Assembly: GCA_036924285.1 (NCBI GenBank)
Contig: JAYKYS010000002.1
Location: 34,890,501 to 34,954,500 of the forward strand
Source: Asterella californica
Lineage: Eukaryota; Streptophyta; Marchantiopsida; Marchantiales; Aytoniaceae
Reading direction: 5' to 3'
Length of the DNA: 64,000 bases
Position numbers and translations under genes: made by a program. The notes under the pieces are model-generated. The model was not told the origin of the DNA, did not search any database, and worked only from the letters and a program-made list of their open reading frames with translations. This document shows, piece by piece, positions 57,546 through 64,000 of this stretch (position 1 is the first letter of the stretch; each line of letters opens with the position of its first letter).

Positions 57546-58827
57546 TGTCGTGCTACTTGGCGGCTACATGCTTGACTTCTACTCCGACGCTTGAGTTTAG
57601 TAGTTCTAGAAGTTAGCTCATATTACTTCTAGTCCTTTATGTATATGTTTGACACCTTTGCATACGGTGTTAACACTATTTTGAATCTTAGGAGGTTGAT
57701 TACCATGTTGATAAGGCTTAAGCTCATGGGTTGTATTTGCGTGTCGCCCATGCACGCTTTCTAGCTGATTTAAGTTCTTTTTCGGGGCTACGTGTCGTTT
57801 TAGGTAGTTTAAGTTTTACGCTGGCACTCTAGGGGGCTTGACGTGGTAGCCTATGAGTGTAGATAAGTTACCAAGTAGTTTAAGGCACAAAAGGACAGTC
57901 AAGTGGAGCTATGAACTCCCATTGATCCATTTTTGTCTTTTGTAAAACTCTAAGTTTAGAAACAGAGCTCTAGAGTGGATTTCGAGCAATTGGTGAGGGA
58001 TCTTCGAAATATGAGAGCACAAGAAGGTAGAGCTCGTCATGCCAAGCACTTCCAGTGAAATTTTCGATCGATTTGAGGCAATAAAGACGAAGTTATGACC
58101 AATTGAAGTTCGAATTGTGCTAGAATTGAATCACTTTTGTTGGATTTAGGGTTTTCAGTGTCACTTGCAGCAGATTTGAGGAAATTGCTTCAAAACTTCG
58201 AGGTTGTGTTCTCTGCCAGTAGGGCTACGATTTCCCAAAAAGTTTCATATCGATTGAGCGACTGAGTAATTCAGGGCGGCCGCTGAAGCTGAGGGGGTCT
58301 GAAAAGCTCTTAATCTAGAGCAGCGACTTCAGAGGAGGAGATCTGGAGTTCTGTGTACATTCAGGAGTCCCAACTTCACAGGGATGTTCAGCATCCTGTA
58401 GACTTCAAATACTGTGAGAATATATGAAATTCATCGAGCCAATCTTCTGTTCTAGGTTGAAATAGTCATCTGGGTACCAAAAATTATCATAATTTTCTTA
58501 CTCAGAACTTTTCTATCAACATCTCGGTGCTAGAATTTGATCTCAGGGTGAAACTTCGCGTGTGTGTTCAGTAGGACCTTATTTACATGTAGGGGAAGTT
58601 TAAAAGTCCAAACATTCATAGTTTTCCTCTCCTTGTGTGTCAAAGTTCACCGTCTAAACCTATTACTGCTAGTTAGATCTAAATTTTGCTTTTGAGCATA
58701 TTAGAGGATCTTACACACCTGTGTGAGTGTTTACACCCCCTGTTGTGACCTGAAAGCCAACCTCTTGAGTAAACAACCGCAACTAGAAGCCCGGCGTTTT
58801 CCTAGATAGACGGATCACACTCCGACA
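57546..58827 (+). repeat. Family B LTR shared by B2 (3') and B3 (5')
   Basis: 1,282 bp from TGTCGTGCTACTTGG to CACTCCGACA. It is preceded by the B2 polypurine tract and followed by a primer-binding site and gag, so it serves both elements, as in head-to-tail arrays made by unequal recombination. Confidence 0.9.
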
Positions 58828-58838
58828 TACTCTCTCTT

Positions 58839-58857
58839 TGGTGAACTCGACGTGAAA
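58839..58857 (+). promoter_or_regulatory. Primer-binding site (tRNA-Trp type) of B3
   Basis: TGGTGAACTCGACGTGAAA begins 11 nt after the LTR. Its reverse complement ends in CCA and matches the 3' end of plant tRNA-Trp(CCA), as I remember it, with one mismatch over 18 bases. The same sequence follows the family D LTR at 62527-62545. Confidence 0.75.
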
Positions 58858-58903
58858 CACCTAGGGTGGAAGTTTTCTTGAGAGTGTTACAGGATCAGAT
58901 ATC

Positions 58904-60693
58904 ATGGCCAACCAAGGATCATCAAGTGGAGGTGCTGCTGCTGCTTAGCAACCTGTTCAGTTGGATGCTGCTACGATGAAGATGTTCCAAGCTTTTTCCA
59001 TGTTTATGCAGTAGCAGCAGAGCACAGAGAGGAAGGAGGTATTAGCAACCAAGGCGTTGCAATCTATGGTGCATCAGATGGACCAGTTCAAAGGGACATA
59101 TATTTCTAAGTACGTGCGATACTATGCTAGGGAGATGGAGGTGAACAAGGTACCTGAGAAGGAGATGGTGGAGAACTTTGAACTTGCTGTTGTGCCTGAG
59201 ATTCGTGGGCGTGTGAAGGAGCTCAAGCAGCAGCAAGGACAGAGTTGGGAGAGCTATATGCGCGTTTTGAAGGAGGAGTACTACATTGAAGATTCAAAGA
59301 GGGTGACCAAGAGAATGTTCTTGGAGTGGGTGGTTAAGCCCAACAAAGGTTTGTCTGTAAATGAGTTGTTAAGGGAATTTGATCGTCAGCATGCTCAGCT
59401 TTCTAGGACAGAAAAACTTACACTAGAGGTGGAGAAGACCGAGCTTTTCTTACAAGCAGCGGACGTGACTATTCAAGAGAAGCTTGAGTTGTTGTTGGAA
59501 GACAAGAGTGAGGAGAGAGGATTGAAAACTGACTAGAAGGAGGTTGAAGAGGCTGTTTCTTTGCTGACCAAGAGACAGAGAAGAAGGGATAAGGTGGTGA
59601 TAAGTGAAGCAGCATCTCTGATAATTCCTGTCAAGCAGTTGCTTACTAAGCCTGCTTTGGTAATTGCTAGAGAGGAAGACTCACCGCTTGATGAGTTGAT
59701 TAAGGGTATGAAGGAGCTTAAGCTTAAGCTCACTAGGTTAGAAGAGAAGGAGCAGAATGTACAGCCTGCTATGCAGAGACCTCAGATGAGAGAAGGCTTT
59801 GTTCATCGTTGTATATGATGTGATAGCCTAGACCATGTAAGAAGAGATTGTGAGGAATTTTCAGATGCATTGAGGAAGGATCTGATCTTCTTCAAAGATG
59901 GTAAGATCCATCTGAGAGAGACTGGGATGATGTTGGGAACTAACTTTGGCAAGGGTGGTATGAAGAGACTTGTGAATGAAATATCAGCATCACATGCTGT
60001 TTCTCTTGTGAATGCTGCTACTTGTGGAGTGAAAGTGGAGATGGAGAGAGAGAAAGGGACTACTAGGTTGTGGTCTCATGTAGTGCGGTCCGTAGCTAGA
60101 ACAGAGCTAGACAAGGATGTGATACGAAGGGTTGGCAACTCAATTCCAGAAACTACAGGATGGAATGACCTTGTGGATACTATGTCAGTGCATGCTTGTG
60201 TTGCAAGAAGTCAGCATGAAGATGTACTAGAAGAAAAACGTAGGAGGAAGGATGCGGGTGAGGCTTCTACAGCCAAATGACCTGCTACAAGGAGTGAAAG
60301 GCTAGACCAGAGGCAAGGCAGGAGACAACACCTACTCGGGAGGAAACTATGGAGGATCTACTATCTACAACACCAAAGGAGAAGGAGAGAAGCAAGGAGA
60401 AGGGTAAGATGCTTGCATACAAACTTCAGTCTGATATTGAGATTGCTACAGACTTGAAGCAGGTGTTAGAGAATCGTATCTTGAATGGAAAGGTTGAGTT
60501 TACTCTGGGTGAGATTCTTGGGATAGCAAAGCGTGAGTTCCATGAGGTTATCATAGATATCATCAAGAGGAAACGTCATTTTGGGTGAAGCAGCTACGCT
60601 TAACGCTCTAGGGACCAAACTGTCGAAAGATGAGGAAGATGAGATTTCTGGTTACTGCTCTCAAGTATCAGAAGGGAGATCGTATCAGCACGT
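58904..60693 (+). pseudogene. B3 gag-protease, cut by element D
   Basis: ATG at 58904 (MANQGSSSGGAAAA), then collinear with B1 gag (KMFQAFSMFMQ, FLEWVVKPNKGLSVNELLRE, knuckle CI*CDSLDHVRRDC). Stops relative to B1: TAG 59012-59014, TAG 59534-59536, TGA 59816-59818 and TGA 60278-60280, plus a TAG near 58,946. Each of the first four is explained by one C-to-T or G-to-A change. Frameshifts occur near 60,300 and 60,575. The frame is cut after GRSYQH by element D at ACGT (60690-60693), before the protease domain. Confidence 0.88.
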
Positions 60694-62524
60694 TGTCGTG
60701 TTGTGGTTCGGCTCTTGTGTGAAATTCTCGTGGAACGTAGGTTGTGTTTCTTTTCTGTGTTTCGTGAATCGTATCGCGTAACTCGCCGAACGGTGTGATG
60801 AGTGTCACGTTTGTGATTATCTGTTTAAGTGATCGCATGGTAGAGGAACATGCCCAGTCATCGATCTGTGCGCGTTCATTTCAGTGGTCCTTGTCGCCGC
60901 ATTTGTGTATAAAATGATGGGTCAAAGGTTCATACGGCATTCTCTCTCAGCGGGTGATTCGTGAGGATTCTCGGTGGTCTGCATGGAGGAGTGAAGAACT
61001 GCAGGAGTGGTTGTTATGGACGGAGGTTTGTTATCGGCTCCGGATCTTCCTTTCCCGAATCCGTTTCACATCAAGCTTCATTGCATCCACTGCGATCACT
61101 TTCGATAGTGGTTAGTTGCATACTTTGGCGATGAATTCATGGGAAGAATGATGGAGTTACAGCTTCCTGTGATCCTTCCGATCGTAACATACGGAGAGAC
61201 TTGGGATATGACGGTGTACATTTTGTTGTGAGGAACAATGGATCTCAACTATCCATCGAACGTTCCTTTCAACCTTTGGGTCGATGTCCGATGTCATTGT
61301 AGACCGAAGATCAATCATGGGGCTTGGATCGTGAGAAACTTTGGGCAAGAATATTACAATCGAGTGATAGCTTCCTCGTTTTCTTTTGTCGTACCTTTTA
61401 TTGTAGAACGTTTCCAGGTTGTAATATTGACGTTGTATTAGTCTGCGACTCAATCGTTTCCATTCTGGTTGAGCGCTTCTATGAAGTTACGGACCGCGAA
61501 GAATCCATCGACATATCTGAAGGATTTTTTGAGGTCTTAGAGTCTTGTTGATGTCTTGTGTCTCCTTGGGAGTAAAAACTCGTTCTAGGGAAAAAAGTTG
61601 AGTGGAGAAAAGACAAAAGTAAAGATCTTTTTGCTCTTATTGGTCCACTTTTGGACCAATGGTGTTCTAGCTGATCCTCACGACGTTTCTGTGGTTTCTG
61701 GACGCTTCAGAGGTCCATTCACAAAACGAAGGGTATGGTTGGAGAGCTCTCGACCGGGGCTACAATCTGGGCTGACGAATCAGTCGATTTGATGGAAGGA
61801 TGAGCGCGTTATGATCGATTGAGTGGAGGGGGTGCAATTCATACTTACCGCTACGTTTCTGGTTGTTCCGAGAGACTCGCGAAGAGTTTTGAGGAGCTGT
61901 CTGTTGGGTTGGAGAGCTGACAACGTGCTGGTCATTTTGATATCAATTTCATCAGGAGAACGGAGTCGCGATGAGTCATAAGCCGCTGTTTGGAGTTTTG
62001 AGCTGCCAGGTACTACCGCCGTTGGTGCTATGTTGAGATCTGAGTAGTGCCTTGAAGCATGCATGCTTTACCTTGCTGGAATGCTTAGTAGACCAGGGTA
62101 TACAGCAAGTTGTATCGATACTCTATCAAGTTGATTGAGTGATCTTATAGCATCTTCTGGTTGTACTATGAAGTTGTGATAGTTGGATTGATGGGCAGTT
62201 AGCGTCGCTGGGGAGCTATTCAGAAGTCATGCTTCCAGTGATATAGAGGAATAACTTCAGTTAGATAGTACATAGCTGAGTATTTTTAGTTAGAGTACAA
62301 AAGATCTGTTTGTAACACAAGTTTATGCAACCTACACGTAACCTTGGATCGTAGCAAGCTTTAAACTTGAGCCGAGCGGATACAAGGTCACTCGGGCTAG
62401 AAGAGTAGATAGTGAAACATTTGAGTGGAAACATCCAGATCTAGATCCAACCTTGTCAATCCACATACCTTTGCACAGCCATATACCCAGTGTATTTCTA
62501 GACAGAAAAACACGTTATACGATA
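60694..62524 (+). repeat. 5' LTR of element D
   Basis: 1,831 bp from TGTCGTGTTGTGG to TTATACGATA, with ends related to family C (TG...TA). The left border is proven by the uninterrupted gag in B1; the right border is set by the primer site that follows. A TATAAAA box lies at 60908-60914. The second LTR and the right duplication lie beyond the window. Confidence 0.75.
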
Positions 62525-62526
62525 GT

Positions 62527-62545
62527 TGGTGAACTCGACGTGAAA
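62527..62545 (+). promoter_or_regulatory. Primer-binding site (tRNA-Trp type) of element D
   Basis: TGGTGAACTCGACGTGAAA starts 2 nt after the LTR, identical to the site in B3. Confidence 0.78.
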
Positions 62546-62581
62546 GTCTGGGATGAGAGGTACGTGCGTGGTTTTGTCACC

Positions 62582-64000
62582 ATGGACGTTGAAGGATTGG
62601 GTCATTACGTAGATGAGGCTTCTACATCTGGAGAGGCTCCAAAGGTGACCAAGCTTTCACGGTCAGATATGCTATTGCTTGAGGCATTCGCATTGGTAAT
62701 GCAACAACAGCAAGCCACTGAACGGAAAGAAGCAATGGCTACTAAAGCCTTGCAATCTGTTCTGGGTTTGCTAGATCAGTTTGACGGGAAGAACATATCT
62801 AAGTACCTAAAGTACTATTCTTGAGAGATGGAGTTGAGTAAGGTGCTAGAAAGAGAGATGGTGAGTACATTTGAGCTTGCTGTCGTACCTGAGCTACGAG
62901 AGCATGTGAAAGACATCATCCGATCTCATGGTGCTACATGGGAAGGATTTACTCTTCAGCTCAAAGAAGAGTATTCTTTAGAGGATGCAGACCGAGTGAC
63001 TAAGAAATCATTCATGGAGTGGGTAAACAAACCCAACAAAGGGCTTGTTGCCACAGAGCTATTTTGGGAGTTTGAGAGACAATTCCTTCAGTTGTCTCGG
63101 ATGGAGAAGCTCACATTGCAGAACGATAAGGTGGAGTTGTTTCTGCAAGCAGCTAACAATGAATTACAAAGGGAGTTGGAGCTGCTTCTGGAAGATAGGA
63201 TGGAAGACAACGGACTCACAACGGACTGGAGAAAAGTCTCTGAAGCAGTGAGTGTACTTGCCAAACGAGAGTACCGGAGAGAGAAGGTGGTGATAAGACA
63301 AGAAGAGAGACCACCACCGATCATAGTACCTCGTAGGCAACCAATGGTACTCAATGTGCAAGCACCTATTGTGCATGTACCTCAAGTTCCACTTCCTACT
63401 ATTCCTGCCCCGAAAGTTGCACCGCCAAGAGATACTATGGAAGAGTTGGTAAAAGGGATGAGGGACTTGTAGATCAAGTTAGCAAGGTTGGAAGAGAAAG
63501 GAGGAGCACATGATACCAGACTTGCTCCTAAGCAAGATTATGTATAAAGATGCATTTGGTGTGATAGTTCTGATCATGCTCGAAGAGAGTGTGGTGATTT
63601 TGCCAAAACTCTACGAGATGGAGTAGTCTATTGGAAGGAAGGAAAGATTGCTCTGAAAGATAATGGAGAGATACTTAGAACCAACTTCGGGAAAGGAAGA
63701 ATGAAGCAAGTACTGGAGGAATATCTATCTCATCATGCTACTGCGTCGGTAGAAGCTGCTACTTATGGAGTTGAGGTAGTATGAGAAAGAAGTGCTTCTA
63801 AGAAGCATGGAGATACTCTTGATATGTGGAGTCACGCGGTAAGCACGAACAAAAGAGAGAAAATGACAAGGGAGGAGTTGCTCAGAACAGCCACGGCAAT
63901 CAGAGGTGCTATTGGATGGGATGATCCCGTGGATACAATGTTTGTATATGCTTATTTGGTGAAGAGTCAACATGAGGCTCTCATGGAGGAGAAGCGCAAA
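62582..64000 (+). pseudogene. Element D gag, continues past the window
   Basis: ATG at 62582 (MDVEGLGHYVDEAST). Clearly related to family B Gag but diverged: LLDQFDGKNISKYLKYYS, FMEWVNKPNKGLVATELFWE, LSRMEKLTLQNDKVELFLQA, LELLLEDRMEDNGLTTDWRK, knuckle CIWCDSSDHARREC, then TNFGKGRMKQVLEEYLSHH. In-frame stops at TGA 62822-62824, TAG 63470-63472, a TAA near 63,545 and a TGA near 63,781, so this copy cannot make full-length Gag. The missing-base changes are again compatible with CGA or CAG/CAA to stop transitions. Confidence 0.85.

Larger units (their letters stand above)
52605..58827 (+). mobile_element. Ty3/gypsy retrotransposon B2, deleted and interrupted
   Basis: A plus-strand family B copy made of a 5' LTR start (52605 to about 52,762), pol (about 52,763-53657 and 55664-57497), a polypurine tract (57534-57545) and a full 3' LTR (57546-58827). 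A deletion fuses the first 160 bp of the LTR to pol, removing the LTR remainder, primer site, gag and protease. A family C solo LTR (53658-55663) interrupts RT. The 3' LTR is also the 5' LTR of the following gag (B3). Confidence 0.88.

Overview
The window reads as nuclear DNA of an early-diverging streptophyte, either a bryophyte or a charophyte alga. Three host genes point that way: a plant-type, intron-rich NAT10 (RNA cytidine acetyltransferase), a plant MTP5-type zinc carrier, and a single-exon calmodulin-like protein. Between them lie AT-rich spacers and large nested LTR retrotransposons. I could not fix the species from sequence alone.

Layout. 1-4.8 kb: 5' part of NAT10 on the minus strand (14 exons visible; the rest is off the left edge). 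5.3-6.1 kb: two copies of a short double-hairpin repeat. 7,407-25,684: an 18.3-kb Ty3/gypsy element on the minus strand, called family A here, inserted inside a third hairpin copy with a CTAA target duplication. Its polyprotein order is Gag, CCHC knuckles, aspartic protease, a complete cytosine-5 DNA methyltransferase, RT, RNase H, integrase and, at the far C-terminal end, a partial PHD finger. Family A is interrupted in the RT by a second Ty3 element, B1 (10,908-19,084, CCGT duplication). Between integrase and PHD it carries an inverted pol fragment from another element.

27.5-29.7 kb: a chimeric solo LTR (family C). 29.7-36.3 kb: AT-rich spacer with a fourth double hairpin at 34.7 kb. 36.4-40.6 kb: MTP5 in ten exons. 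43.3-44.5 kb: a decayed Ty1/copia pol. 45.9-46.6 kb: the EF-hand protein. 49.7-52.2 kb: a G+T-rich stretch and two unidentified coding remnants. 52.6-64 kb: a plus-strand cluster in which a deleted family B copy (B2) is split by a second family C solo LTR, shares its 3' LTR with a following family B gag (B3), and that gag is cut by a related family D element that runs off the right edge.

The most notable system is family A. A retrotransposon that carries its own DNA methyltransferase fused upstream of RT, and apparently a histone-tail reader (PHD) where chromoviruses carry a chromodomain, could couple its chromatin state to its spread. Methyltransferase capture by Ty3 elements has been reported in charophytes and dinoflagellates, so that part is a recognised phenomenon. 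The PHD tail, the insertion into a palindromic repeat and the frame arrangement are what I would check first. Family B adds a textbook -1 frameshift signal, and families B and D share a primer-binding site matching tRNA-Trp.
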